From: Lactobacillus sp. CBA3605
GTDB lineage: Bacteria; Bacillota; Bacilli; Lactobacillales; Lactobacillaceae
Assembly: GCF_002970915.1 (NCBI RefSeq)
Contig: NZ_CP027190.1
Location: 2,232,001 to 2,296,000 of the forward strand
Direction of reading: 5' to 3'
Length of the DNA stretch: 64,000 nt
Notes under the pieces: generated by a model
What the model saw: the letters and a program-made list of their open reading frames with translations, nothing else
Told to the model about the DNA's origin: nothing
Databases searched by the model: none
Shown here: positions 27,261 to 36,643 of the stretch, in pieces
Numbering within the stretch: the stretch's first letter is position 1
Layout of the letters: each line of letters opens with the position of its first letter
Position numbers and translations under genes: made by a program

Positions 27261-28524
27261 AAGCCGCCTACTAAAACCAGAGAATTTATATCTCATTACC
27301 TTAGCTGCTTACTTGATTTCAGTCACTATTCAAACGACAACGTTTAATGCGTATTACCCGCACATTGTTGGATCGTTGATTCAGATAGGCACGATCGCGG
27401 TTATGTTTGCCAAAATTGTTGGGCTAGATGATTTAACCAGTGGCCAAGTGATACGACAGCTTAGTTTGTTAGGGTTGGTTGTGGTGGTAGCGCTCACGTC
27501 GGGGGCCCATTACTTAATGACGACGGTATTATTAGCCATGGCGGCCCGCCAAGTTTCTTTTAGACAAATTGTTAAGTTGTATCTGATTGTTGTTGGGGGC
27601 ATTTTGTTGGCAGCTTTTATTGCGGCTGAACTGGGGCTAATCGCCAATATTACGTTTGTAACCAGTGATGGCGTCCGGCAGTCTTTTGGGGTTGTATATA
27701 CGACCGATTTTGCGGCGCATGTCTTTTACTTGAGTTGTGCTTATTTATATTTGCGAGCTCAGGCTTTTAGAATTATTGATTTGTTGCCGGTGGGGCTGGC
27801 GCTAATGGTTGTTTACTTATTTACTAAGACGTTGACCGATGTCTTGGCAATGCTAGTTTTGTTAGTGTTATACGTCATTTACATTTATCGGCGTCAATTA
27901 AAGCAGCATTGGTTCATCGCCGTAATACTACGCTATGCATTTTTAGCGATGCCAGTTATGAGTGTTGTGATTGTGCAACTGTCGGCCGGCTTTAATTATC
28001 ACGAGCGCATCTTTCTGAAATTAAACACCTTGTTTTCATCACGGTTATCGCTAGGCAATAATGCGATCTTGGCCTATGGCTTTAAATTGCTGGGTCAATC
28101 GCCAATTTATGTCAATGGTTGGGGTGGGTCCCGGGTAGCCACGTTTAAAAATGGCATTGGGGATTTAACCTATTTTTATATTGATTCTTCTTATTTGAAT
28201 ATGTTGATTGCGTATGGGGTCTTACTAACATTAGTTATTGTGATTGGAACAAGCTTTTTCCTCTATCAGCGTAGTAAAGCTAACGACTACTTGCTGCCCA
28301 TTATCTTTGTCGCCATTGCCTTTAGTAGTGGTTTCGATCAACATTTGTTGGAGGTGACTTATAATATCTTTATTCTGGCGTTCTTTGCGGTTTTACCTCG
28401 TTACCAGACACAGATTGGTCCGGCATTTGAAAAGCAAGTTGTAATGTTACCAGCGAGTACAAATGTGGAAACTGAGCAGGCCAAGTCGCATCGGCAACCA
28501 AATTTTAGGAGGCACTATGAGTAG
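27232..28524 (+). CDS. Wzy-type polymerase (cluster B)
   Basis: The 430-residue membrane protein has about ten spans and a late extracellular loop with LNTLFSSRLSLGNNAILAYGFKLLGQSPIYVNGWGG and YIDSSYLNMLIAYGV. That loop is typical of the EpsG/Wzy class of exopolysaccharide polymerases. The ATG at 27232 has AAGGTGG just upstream; a longer in-frame start would overlap the previous gene further. It overlaps the next gene by eight bases, implying translational coupling. Confidence 0.75.
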   Translation: MQKIKKQISKSRLLKPENLYLITLAAYLISVTIQTTTFNAYYPHIVGSLIQIGTIAVMFAKIVGLDDLTSGQVIRQLSLLGLVVVVALTSGAHYLMTTVLLAMAARQVSFRQIVKLYLIVVGGILLAAFIAAELGLIANITFVTSDGVRQSFGVVYTTDFAAHVFYLSCAYLYLRAQAFRIIDLLPVGLALMVVYLFTKTLTDVLAMLVLLVLYVIYIYRRQLKQHWFIAVILRYAFLAMPVMSVVIVQLSAGFNYHERIFLKLNTLFSSRLSLGNNAILAYGFKLLGQSPIYVNGWGGSRVATFKNGIGDLTYFYIDSSYLNMLIAYGVLLTLVIVIGTSFFLYQRSKANDYLLPIIFVAIAFSSGFDQHLLEVTYNIFILAFFAVLPRYQTQIGPAFEKQVVMLPASTNVETEQAKSHRQPNFRRHYE

Positions 28525-29635
28525 GCGACAATTTTATTGGTTACAGTACACCGTAGTTTTATTGGCAATTTTTCTAATCCTGCTTGCTAGTACCGGGAGT
28601 GATGGCTTGTTCGCCTTCGCTTTACAACCCACAAAGCTGGGATTTTATCCGCAAATGGTGGTGACCATGTTAGTGGCGGCGGGGCCTGACCTGTTGTTAA
28701 TGGCGCTAGGTGCTTATCAATTAAAGCAGACGAATTATTCCTTTGCTCGCTTGGTCCGGTATATTATCACCATTATTGGCGGGATTACCTTATTTTCGTT
28801 AATTTATTACGTTTATGGGTTAGCAACAACGCAACAATTGCATCATTTTAATTCAGCAACCTTTTTTTCAGAGCTCGTTCAGGGACCATTCAGCACGTAT
28901 GATACGTTGTATGGCATTATCGCCTTTTTCGTCACACTACCGATTTTAAGAGTAGTTGCTAAGCATGCTGATGCGATGACAATCAAATATTTAGTGATTG
29001 TCGAATTGATTTTTGTGGGCGTTTTCCCGGTTGTGGGGTATTTATTTGGGCTGTCGAGTATTTATATTAATCTCCCAGTTGCGTTACAGGGTGGGGCGTT
29101 CTTTCCCTTAATGGGTTATTGGTTAGTCCATACGGATTTTGTACGTAAGATTACCCGTGAACAGCTCCTAATTGCTTGGATTTTATCACTAGTTTGTTAC
29201 ACAATTATGATTGCGGTCACGCTGTATCAATCTGTACTTGAAGGTGATTTCGGTGTCATAGCCATGCAAAACTTTACGCAAACGTTTCAAGCGATTCCTT
29301 GCTTAACCTTCTTCATCACGATTGAGACGTTTATTTTAAATCGACCACTTAGCACTAAGCATCGGTTACGGCCGACTAATTTTTTACGCTTGAGTTATGG
29401 TGTTTTATTGATTACAGGGGTCGTGTTGGCGCCGTTAAAAGTAATCTTAATGGATTTAACGCCGTATCTGGGGCCTTTTATCGGTAGTCTAATCTGGGTG
29501 CTGACCACGATTTTGATAAGTTATTTAGTTGCAATGGTATTAAGTCACATTGCAGGTATTACCAAGCTGTTTCCAAGCATTTTCATGGACTTTACGGAGG
29601 CCCACAATAATGAAATCAAGGATTCAATGGATTGA
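28517..29635 (+). CDS. Polytopic membrane protein, acyltransferase-3-like (cluster B)
   Basis: The 372-residue protein has about ten membrane spans and no obvious soluble domain. It starts at ATG with AGGAGG upstream, inside the end of the polymerase gene. The layout and position beside an acyltransferase gene suggest the acyltransferase-3 superfamily. The conserved opening found in active members (a His-containing WIDxxRGIAI...H segment) is missing, so it may be inactive or a different transporter. It overlaps the next gene by 26 bases. Confidence 0.55.
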   Translation: MSRRQFYWLQYTVVLLAIFLILLASTGSDGLFAFALQPTKLGFYPQMVVTMLVAAGPDLLLMALGAYQLKQTNYSFARLVRYIITIIGGITLFSLIYYVYGLATTQQLHHFNSATFFSELVQGPFSTYDTLYGIIAFFVTLPILRVVAKHADAMTIKYLVIVELIFVGVFPVVGYLFGLSSIYINLPVALQGGAFFPLMGYWLVHTDFVRKITREQLLIAWILSLVCYTIMIAVTLYQSVLEGDFGVIAMQNFTQTFQAIPCLTFFITIETFILNRPLSTKHRLRPTNFLRLSYGVLLITGVVLAPLKVILMDLTPYLGPFIGSLIWVLTTILISYLVAMVLSHIAGITKLFPSIFMDFTEAHNNEIKDSMD

Positions 29636-30698
29636 TATTGCCCGCGGTATTGCTATTTTAGCAGTCATCGTGGGGCATACTTTAGGTCCTTATACCGGTG
29701 GCTTTCTTGGGAGTTTGATTTTTGCTTTTCACATGCCAATTTTCTTTATCTTGAGTGGCTATTTATATCATCAGCGGCCACTACAGCGCGAATTGAAAAA
29801 TGGCAGCTTGAATTTATTAGTGCCTTACGCCATCACCAGTATTTTAGTCTTGTTAATCAGTATAGTAGCCCTACAATTGCCAGCCAATCCGCTGATAATG
29901 GGGTATTTTACGTCAACCAAGGCGGGCGTTGTTTCGATTTTATATGGTGCGGGATCGGCCGTCTTCGCACCATGGCAATTAACCGTCCAACCACTCGGAG
30001 CGTTGTGGTTTTTGCTAAGTATGTTTGTTGCCATGCAGCTTTTTAATGGCGGTATGAGTCTTGCCCAGCGAACACATTATCCAGTGGCAGTTCGTTTAAG
30101 CTGGGTAGTTGGCTTAACTGTTTTAGGCGGTCGATTAGGCCAAGTCATCTACTTACCGTGGGCCTTGAATGCGGCATTGTTTGCGCAATCCTTTTTATAT
30201 GCAGGCTTTTTAATTAAGCAGTATCACATTTTAGATTGGCTTAAATCTTGGCACTATATTGGGTTCATCTTGTTGTGGGTGCTCAGTGCACGTTCGGGGT
30301 ATTTTAATTTGAATGTGCCAAGTTCGCCCAATCTATTACTAAGTTTTGGAGGCGGTATTGCAGGTAGTCTCTGTATTTTTAGAGTGAGTACATGGCTAGC
30401 ACGGTTTGATGGTCGTCCTGGTTTAAAGTTACTCGAACAGTATGGCCGCCTCTCGTTAATCATTCTCTGTTTTCATCTGATTGATTTAAACGTGATCGGG
30501 ATTGAGGGGCATCTATATCATCGTGTTGACTTGTTAATGGGGGCTGGCGGGGCCACAGTGGTAACGATTTTATATCGTATTGGTTTTGTGACCGTTGCGA
30601 TGTTCTTAGTGCCAAAAGTACCCGTTATTCGGAGTTGTTATTTAATGCGGCAATATCCGTTTACAATTAATTTACGTCGGAAAATGGTTAAAGATTAA
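29610..30698 (+). CDS. Acyltransferase-3 family membrane O-acetyltransferase (cluster B)
   Basis: The 362-residue protein has about ten spans and the family opening IQWIDIARGIAILAVIVGHTLGPY, with the conserved His, then FAFHMPIFFILSGYLY. Such enzymes O-acylate surface polysaccharides using a cytoplasmic acyl donor. The ATG at 29610 has GGAGG upstream within the preceding gene, indicating coupled translation. It probably adds acetyl groups to the cluster B polymer. A long hairpin overlaps its stop codon. Confidence 0.85.
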   Translation: MKSRIQWIDIARGIAILAVIVGHTLGPYTGGFLGSLIFAFHMPIFFILSGYLYHQRPLQRELKNGSLNLLVPYAITSILVLLISIVALQLPANPLIMGYFTSTKAGVVSILYGAGSAVFAPWQLTVQPLGALWFLLSMFVAMQLFNGGMSLAQRTHYPVAVRLSWVVGLTVLGGRLGQVIYLPWALNAALFAQSFLYAGFLIKQYHILDWLKSWHYIGFILLWVLSARSGYFNLNVPSSPNLLLSFGGGIAGSLCIFRVSTWLARFDGRPGLKLLEQYGRLSLIILCFHLIDLNVIGIEGHLYHRVDLLMGAGGATVVTILYRIGFVTVAMFLVPKVPVIRSCYLMRQYPFTINLRRKMVKD

Positions 30699-30904
30699 CT
30701 GACACACAGACTAATCTGGTCTGTGCGTCAGTGTACAATGCTGAAACCAGTGAGTAAACAAATCATTACAAACATTGTAAGTTAAACCACTTTTTTAATT
30801 TAGCCTTTTATTGGTTTAACGCCATGGCAACACCGCTTTTCTTTGATAATTATTGGGGAATACATCATGATTAATAAAAACGTAGTCAAAAGAATGGGGA
30901 AACT
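30698..30904 (+). promoter_or_regulatory. Hairpins and leader between the acyltransferase and DUF4422 genes
   Basis: ACTGACACACAGAC (from 30698) pairs with GTCTGTGCGTCAGT (to 30732); no T run follows, so termination is doubtful. GTTAAACCA (about 30780) and TGGTTTAAC (about 30813) form a second inverted repeat with a 24-base AT-rich centre. The spacer may be a processing or attenuation region, or carry a promoter I cannot define. Confidence 0.4.
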
Positions 30905-31681
30905 ATGACAACTAAAATATTTGTGGCAGCACATAAAAGCTACCAAATGCCAATTGATAAAACCTATCAACCAATATTCGTTGGGGCGGATATTAATGGG
31001 ACGTTACCAATGGGCTATCAAGCGGATAATATCGGCGATAATATTTCAGCTAAAAATCCAAATTATAACGAATTAACGGCACTTTATTGGATTTGGAAGA
31101 ATTGCCATGCTGAAGTTAAAGGTCTCATGCAGTATCGGCGTTATTTAGCGTTGACACCGAAAGACCGGTTAACTGGCATTTTGACCCAGACTGAAATTGA
31201 CCATTTACTACATGATCGGACAGTCATTGTCCCTAAAAAGCGGCATTACTATATTGAATCGAACTATTCACATTATATTCATGCCCATCAGGCGGCACCA
31301 CTCGATGAAGCCCGAGTCGTGATTGCAAAGCTGTGTCCGGCTTATTTAGATAGCTACGATACGGTAATGCATCGGACTTCAGCACATATGTTTAACATGA
31401 TGATCATGTCAGCTAAAGATTTTGATGCCTATGCGAAATGGTTGTTTTCGATTTTATTTGCGGTGGATGCGGCAATCGATATTTCGGACTATGATGCGGT
31501 TGAAGCCCGAGCGTTCGGTTATTTATCAGAATTATTACTGGATGTGTGGTTGCATAAGAATCAGATTTCTTGTGCAGAAGTTCCAGTGATGTATATGGAA
31601 AAACAACAATTAGTGGCAAAAGGATTCAATTTATTAAAACGAAAATTTTTACCGAACGCCAAAAAGCGCACTCATTTTTAA
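30905..31681 (+). CDS. DUF4422 capsular polysaccharide protein (putative glycosyltransferase)
   Basis: The 258 residues begin TKIFVAAHKSYQMP and contain the DUF4422 hallmarks DNIGDNISAKNPNYNELTALYWIWKN and KGLMQYRRYLAL. They end with a segment containing MHRTSAHMFNMMIMSAKDFDAY and SELLLDVWL. DUF4422 proteins occur in capsule loci and are thought to be glycosyltransferases of the GT-A type. The start has GGGGA upstream. It probably adds one sugar of the cluster B unit. Confidence 0.85.
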   Translation: MTTKIFVAAHKSYQMPIDKTYQPIFVGADINGTLPMGYQADNIGDNISAKNPNYNELTALYWIWKNCHAEVKGLMQYRRYLALTPKDRLTGILTQTEIDHLLHDRTVIVPKKRHYYIESNYSHYIHAHQAAPLDEARVVIAKLCPAYLDSYDTVMHRTSAHMFNMMIMSAKDFDAYAKWLFSILFAVDAAIDISDYDAVEARAFGYLSELLLDVWLHKNQISCAEVPVMYMEKQQLVAKGFNLLKRKFLPNAKKRTHF

Positions 31682-31696
31682 GGAGAACTAATCGCA

Positions 31697-32614
31697 ATGA
31701 AATATGTGTCAGTAATTGTGACTTTTAATCGGCAAGCACTATTAAAGCAAGCCATTGAAAGTCTGTGTAATCAAAGTTTGCCACCACAGCAGATTATTGT
31801 GGTGGATAACGCTTCAACTGATGGGACGGCCGCCATGATGGCCGACTATCAAGATGCGCAGGTACACTATATCCGGCTACCACAGAACGTCGGGGGTGCG
31901 GGTGGGTTCTACCAAGGGATTAAAGTGGCTAAGCGTTATCGAACCACAGCCGATTGGGTGTCACTATCAGATGATGATGCTGTTTTTGAGCCTGACTATT
32001 TTGAAAAAATTGCCCAAGCCGCCAAGCAACATCCAACTATTAAGGCTTTTGCGGGAACAGTTGAATTTATGGACGGAACAAAGCAATTAGATCAACGGCA
32101 ACGACTGGAAAATTGGACGCATTTTGATGCTCAAGCTGTGCCGGAATTAGATTATCAGCATGATTTTTTCATCGATTTATTTACCTTTTGTGGTTGTGTG
32201 ATAAACTTTGATTTAATGATTAAAACTGGGATGCCACGTCAAGATTTCTTTATTTGGTGGGATGATATTGAATATTCCATTCGCTTACGGAAAAATACGG
32301 AAATTTTGAACGTGTCACCAGCGGTATTAGTCCATCATACTGTCAAACCACGACCGGATGAGGGGTACCAACAGAATTGGAAAGAGTATTATTGGTTTCG
32401 CAATCGGACCGTAACCGTACGCGAACTTGGGCGGCATCGCCTTGGCGCCAATTTATGGGCCTTGGGGCAAATTGTTGAGCGCGGGATTGAAATCGTCCGT
32501 GATGGCCGACGGTATCGAGGGCAACGTGGTGCAGCTTTACGGGTGACGGCAAGTGGTGTTTTGGATGGTTTTCGGCATAAGATGGGGGCTAATCATGATT
32601 ATATGCCGAAATAA
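31697..32614 (+). CDS. Family 2 glycosyltransferase, GlfT/rhamnosyl-like (cluster B)
   Basis: The 305-residue enzyme has VIVTFNRQALLKQAI, VVDNASTDGT near residue 40, QNVGGAGGFYQGI near 67, and the metal-binding SLSDDDAVFEPDYF near 92. DFFIWWDDIEYSIRLRKN follows near 195. The GGAGGF signature and WWDD motif are common in galactofuranosyl- and rhamnosyltransferases. With glf in the same cluster, galactofuranose is the likely donor, though this is inference. The ribosome site is AAGGAG. Confidence 0.88.
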   Translation: MKYVSVIVTFNRQALLKQAIESLCNQSLPPQQIIVVDNASTDGTAAMMADYQDAQVHYIRLPQNVGGAGGFYQGIKVAKRYRTTADWVSLSDDDAVFEPDYFEKIAQAAKQHPTIKAFAGTVEFMDGTKQLDQRQRLENWTHFDAQAVPELDYQHDFFIDLFTFCGCVINFDLMIKTGMPRQDFFIWWDDIEYSIRLRKNTEILNVSPAVLVHHTVKPRPDEGYQQNWKEYYWFRNRTVTVRELGRHRLGANLWALGQIVERGIEIVRDGRRYRGQRGAALRVTASGVLDGFRHKMGANHDYMPK

Positions 32615-32637
32615 GGATAGGGATATGGGTGAGTGTA

Positions 32638-33687
32638 ATGCATAAGTTTGTCTTGAATGTGGTTTACGATGAGAAAAATAATGCTGGTAGCAAAGCTAAG
32701 GCTGATGTGACGACGATTTTGTTAACCCAATTACAGTTTAAGGAAATTAAGCAATTTCAATTCAGGTCTAAGTTGGAAAAGTTACAGGGTCAGCACGTGG
32801 TCAATCAAATCTGTGCACAAGTTGAAGCTGGGGACGTCTTATTAATCCAGTATCCGACTTATTTTGGTCATTTCTGGGAAAAACGATTATTTAAGCAATT
32901 AAGGCAAAAAAACGTTAAGATCATCATCTTATTACATGACGTGGATGTACTCCGGGTCGCTAATTTACCACGGTATAAAAATCTTGAATGGGTCACGCGT
33001 TTATTGAATATGGGCATGGTTTTAATTTCGCCTAATCAAGCCATGAGTCAATTACTTACAGCGCATGGGTTAACATTACCCATGATTACGCTAAAAATTT
33101 ATGATTATTTGCAGGCGCCGCGGGACATGCCACGGGTACGACCAGATCAAAATCAAATTTCATTTGCGGGTAATTTGAATAAATCGTCATTTTTGTATCA
33201 GTTACCAAGCACTGATGCTTATCAATTATTTTTGTTTGGCATGTTGGATAACCAACGGCAATTTGAACAGGCTAATTTACATTATCAAGGGATTTTTCCA
33301 CCGGATGACTTAAAAGACCGTTTACCAGACGGGTTTGGTTTGGTCTGGGATGGTGACACACCGGATGAGCTAACTGGTTTGGCTGGCCAATATTTAAAGT
33401 ATAATAATCCACATAAGGTCTCGTTGTACTTGTCATCAGGATTACCTGTGATTGTGCCAGCTGAGGCTGCAATTGCTGATTTTGTCACGACACAGCAAGT
33501 TGGCCTAGTGATTTCAGGATTATCAGAATTACCGACTAAGTTAGCCACGGTCACAGCCGATGAGTATCACACGATGCAGATCCAAGTGGCTAAAGTTGGC
33601 GCGCAACTACGAGCCGGCACATATACGGTTACCGCAGTCGAGCAGGCTTTAGCACAGGTAACCGCTATTCCAGATAAAGTTAGGTGA
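32638..33687 (+). CDS. Galactofuranosyltransferase-like protein (cluster B)
   Basis: The 349 residues open HKFVLNVVYDEKNNAGSKAKADV, with GDVLLIQYPTYFGHFWEKRLFKQLR near 80-100 and IILLHDVDVLRV. The C-terminal half has ISFAGNLNKSSFLYQL, YGLVWDG-like FGLVWDGDTP, YLKYNNPHKVSLYLSSGLPVIVP and a final VGLVISGLSEL. This is the pattern of the beta-1,6-galactofuranosyltransferase family found near glf genes. ATG 32638 is used; GTG 32629 is an alternative. Confidence 0.82.
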   Translation: MHKFVLNVVYDEKNNAGSKAKADVTTILLTQLQFKEIKQFQFRSKLEKLQGQHVVNQICAQVEAGDVLLIQYPTYFGHFWEKRLFKQLRQKNVKIIILLHDVDVLRVANLPRYKNLEWVTRLLNMGMVLISPNQAMSQLLTAHGLTLPMITLKIYDYLQAPRDMPRVRPDQNQISFAGNLNKSSFLYQLPSTDAYQLFLFGMLDNQRQFEQANLHYQGIFPPDDLKDRLPDGFGLVWDGDTPDELTGLAGQYLKYNNPHKVSLYLSSGLPVIVPAEAAIADFVTTQQVGLVISGLSELPTKLATVTADEYHTMQIQVAKVGAQLRAGTYTVTAVEQALAQVTAIPDKVR

Positions 33688-33693
33688 CTTAAT

Positions 33694-34803
33694 TTGACAG
33701 CTAGGGTTCAATCCAAACGAAAATCGGTCACTGCAGTCGTGATGGCACCGTATCTAACCGGCCATGGGGGCATGGAAACTGTCTTGACCGCTGTGGTTAA
33801 TCATTATGATCAGGATTCCCAGATTAAGCTACAGGTCTATTTTAGTCAGGGATTGGGAAACAAGGACTTTTTACGGCGTTTTGTGAATCGGCATCAAGTA
33901 TTAAATGACCCAAAATTGGAACAACAATCCACAGTTAAAAAAGCGGCCAATGTGTTGCGAATTATGAACTTCTTACGCCAGTCACAAGCAGATGAAATCA
34001 TCTGTATGAGTACCCGCTTAGTTTATTTAGCGGCCCAAGTTAAACGTTTGTGGCATAAGTCTTATACGGTGATTTCGTGGTTACATTTTTCGCTAGTCGG
34101 TGGGGACGTGGTCTCAACGGGGTTATTAAAGTGTGCTGATTACCATTTAGCAATTAGTCGTGGCATTCAGCAGCAGTTAATCGACTTAGGGATTCCGCGC
34201 CAACAGATTACGGTAATTTATAATCCGATTAATTTGGATGTACCGTTGGTACCAACACGGCAGCCGGCAACACCGGTGACGTTCTTATATATTGGTCGGA
34301 TTCAGTGGCACCAACAAAAAAATTTACAAGAGTTATTTAACGCCTTACCAAAGTTACATGGGCAGTGGCAACTAAACGTCATCGGATCCGGTGATGATGA
34401 TGAAACGGTTAAAAGGTTTATTCAGCAAGCGCATTTAACTGGTAAAGTTAAGTTATTAGGCTGGCAAGCTGCGCCTTGGGAAGGCTTAACAGATGTAAGT
34501 TGTAGTGTACTAACCTCGAAGTTTGAAGGATTACCGATGGGCTTAATTGAGTCTTTAATTCGGGGCATTCCGGCAGTCGCCAGTGATTGTCCGACTGGTC
34601 CGGCTGATTTGATTCAACCAGGAACGAATGGTTTCTTGTATCCGATGGGGGATAGTGCGCGATTGACGACTATTTTACAAGACTTCATTGATGGTCAAGT
34701 CGTTTTTGAACGGGCCAAAGTTCGTGACAGTATGACTTGGTTAAGCACGGCTGCGTATTACACTCGACTTTCTGCGCAACTCATGGCGATAGCAGCACGT
34801 TGA
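33694..34803 (+). CDS. Family 4 glycosyltransferase (cluster B)
   Basis: The 369-residue GT-B enzyme starts at TTG with AGGTGA about eight bases upstream. It has VMAPYLTGHGGMETVL near the N-terminus, FLYIGRIQWHQQKNLQELF near residue 195, LLGWQAAPWEGL, and SKFEGLPMGLIESLIRGIPAVASDCPTGPADLI near 275-305, containing the E(x)7E site. It probably adds a hexose to the growing cluster B unit. It ends the plus-strand run of cluster B at a bidirectional terminator. Confidence 0.87.
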   Translation: MTARVQSKRKSVTAVVMAPYLTGHGGMETVLTAVVNHYDQDSQIKLQVYFSQGLGNKDFLRRFVNRHQVLNDPKLEQQSTVKKAANVLRIMNFLRQSQADEIICMSTRLVYLAAQVKRLWHKSYTVISWLHFSLVGGDVVSTGLLKCADYHLAISRGIQQQLIDLGIPRQQITVIYNPINLDVPLVPTRQPATPVTFLYIGRIQWHQQKNLQELFNALPKLHGQWQLNVIGSGDDDETVKRFIQQAHLTGKVKLLGWQAAPWEGLTDVSCSVLTSKFEGLPMGLIESLIRGIPAVASDCPTGPADLIQPGTNGFLYPMGDSARLTTILQDFIDGQVVFERAKVRDSMTWLSTAAYYTRLSAQLMAIAAR

Positions 34804-34852
34804 AAAAACGCTTCATTCGACTGGCATTGCTCCCTCGAATGAAGCGTTTTTA
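34804..34852. terminator. Bidirectional terminator between convergent cluster B genes
   Basis: AAAAAACGCTTCATTCGA and TCGAATGAAGCGTTTTT form a long perfect stem with A and T runs on either side. Confidence 0.9.
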
Positions 34853-34866
34853 TCAGTCAACCGTGG

Positions 34867-36279
34867 TTATGCGCGTAAATGGTGCGCTTCGGCTAAAATT
34901 TTTGGTTGTAGAATGAAGATCAATCCCAGATAAACTAATAGACCAATGACGATTTGTTCAAAGAGACTCACTGCTGAAATTAACATGACTTGATTCAGCG
35001 TATAGACTACGAGAAACATGGCTAGCCCAGCAATGAAATATTGACCAAAGCAACTCATTAAGCGCCCTAATTGTAAATCATGGCGAGTCACAAATAGCTG
35101 ATAAGCCGTCACACAAATTTCTGACAGGAGGGTGGCCAGCATGGCGCCCTGCACATGCCACATGAGAATTAGTGGGATGTTGCATAAAATGTTAACACCA
35201 GCACCAATCGTGACTGAAATCGTGTAGTCCCGTGTCCGCCGGGTTGGCAGTAAGAATTGCTGACCTAAGACGTTGCTCATTCCGATTAAAACAATGACGG
35301 GTGCTTCAATCATCAAGAGGGTGTTAACGGCTGTGAACTGGACACCGAAGAACCACGGTGCTAACGAAGTTGCAATGGCAGCAATCCCAAAGGCCATGGG
35401 AATCGAGATACTTAGTACGAAATCAAATGAAGCGTATAAGTATTCTTTGACCTTAGCCATCTGTTGCTTCATGTAAAGGTTCGCAATATGTGGTAGCATC
35501 ACGGTCCCAGTAGCTGTGACTAAGGCTAATACGAGCTTGATGAGTTTATCGGAGTAGTCGTAAAAACCAGAGGCTGTGACAGAATCTAATTGCCAAAGCA
35601 TGGTTTTATTCAAAGCCAGATAAACAGTCGTGGCAATCTGTGGGATAAATAAGGCAATGGATGGCCGTAAATGGCGAAATAAGTGTAACTTGGCCCATAC
35701 TGGTCGATTAACTGATCGCCGTAAATAGGGCCAAAGAGTCAAATTACCAAGTAATTGTGATAAGGATAAAATTAAAATATAAATACCGGTATCTTGGCGG
35801 GTCTTAACAAAGACAAAAATAGCGACCAGTGAGGCCAACTTAACTAAGGTGTTACGCAAAACCGTTTTTTTAAAGTCTTCCAGGCCCATAAAATACCAAG
35901 AAATATCAAATGCACCGGCAATAATGTAAAAAGACTGATAAAAGAAATAAACTTTGAATTGCCGTTCAACCAATAAGAAAATTAAGAAGCCCAGGTAGGC
36001 TAGGCTAATCGTAATCAGCTGTAATCCCTCGATCTCCCAAAAGGTTTGTGAGCGTTTAGCACGATTATCACGGATAAAGGCGATTTCTCGATTGCCATAA
36101 ATGGTAATACCAACTGTCCCAAAAAGTAAAAAGTAAGTGATGACCGAATTGGTAGACGCATTAATTCCGACCCCGGTTGGGCCTAGTACCCGTGAAATGT
36201 ACGGTACTGTTAATAATGGTGTTAATAAGATTAAAATGTTATAACCGACCGTATAAAAGTAATTCCTGATAATTTTCAT
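34867..36279 (-). CDS. Wzx-type flippase (PST family, cluster B)
   Basis: The 470-residue membrane protein has about 14 spans. It opens IIRNYFYTVGYNILILLTPLLTVPYISRVLGPTGVGINA and has YGNREIAFIRD near residue 65, WYFMGLEDFKK near 130 and IGMSNVLGQQFLLPTRR near 330, the profile of gram-positive repeat-unit exporters. The ATG at 36279 follows AGGAG by seven bases; a TTG two codons earlier is possible. It is the flippase partner for the cluster B polymerase although it lies on the other strand. Confidence 0.9.
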   Translation of the reverse strand: MKIIRNYFYTVGYNILILLTPLLTVPYISRVLGPTGVGINASTNSVITYFLLFGTVGITIYGNREIAFIRDNRAKRSQTFWEIEGLQLITISLAYLGFLIFLLVERQFKVYFFYQSFYIIAGAFDISWYFMGLEDFKKTVLRNTLVKLASLVAIFVFVKTRQDTGIYILILSLSQLLGNLTLWPYLRRSVNRPVWAKLHLFRHLRPSIALFIPQIATTVYLALNKTMLWQLDSVTASGFYDYSDKLIKLVLALVTATGTVMLPHIANLYMKQQMAKVKEYLYASFDFVLSISIPMAFGIAAIATSLAPWFFGVQFTAVNTLLMIEAPVIVLIGMSNVLGQQFLLPTRRTRDYTISVTIGAGVNILCNIPLILMWHVQGAMLATLLSEICVTAYQLFVTRHDLQLGRLMSCFGQYFIAGLAMFLVVYTLNQVMLISAVSLFEQIVIGLLVYLGLIFILQPKILAEAHHLRA

Positions 36280-36643
36280 ATCCAAGCTCCTAAGTCATAT
36301 AAAGGTATCGCAGTTGCCTACGAATGGGCGTAAACCGCGACATCCTTAGTATTGTATCATAGTAACTCACTATAAAATAGAAGTACAAAAATGGGAATTG
36401 TAAGTTTTTTAGGCGTTATAAATATGTTAATTAATGATAAATAATTAATATTATTTTAGACTTTAGCGCGCTATAATGGGCTGGGCAGAAAGTGGTTGGG
36501 ACCCTTGCCAGGCGGATATTCTTATCTAGTTGCAGGATTAATCAAGATTGCATCGCTACTGGTTTGGGATGCCAAAGCTAGATGAATTAACAAACGTCAT
36601 AAAATATTGACCCTAATGGGGGTTTGAGAGCTAGGTGAACGTG
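36280..36643 (+). promoter_or_regulatory. Intergenic region with TATAAT box and about 160-nt leader for the family 2 transferase
   Basis: No gene is visible. A TATAAT at 36472-36477 lacks a good -35 box. Downstream, ATCTAG (36524-36529) and CTAGAT (36578-36583) could close a stem, and ACCC/GGGT form a small hairpin about 36611-36626. The leader is less AT-rich than the bases before it and looks structured. No known riboswitch was recognised. Confidence 0.4.
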
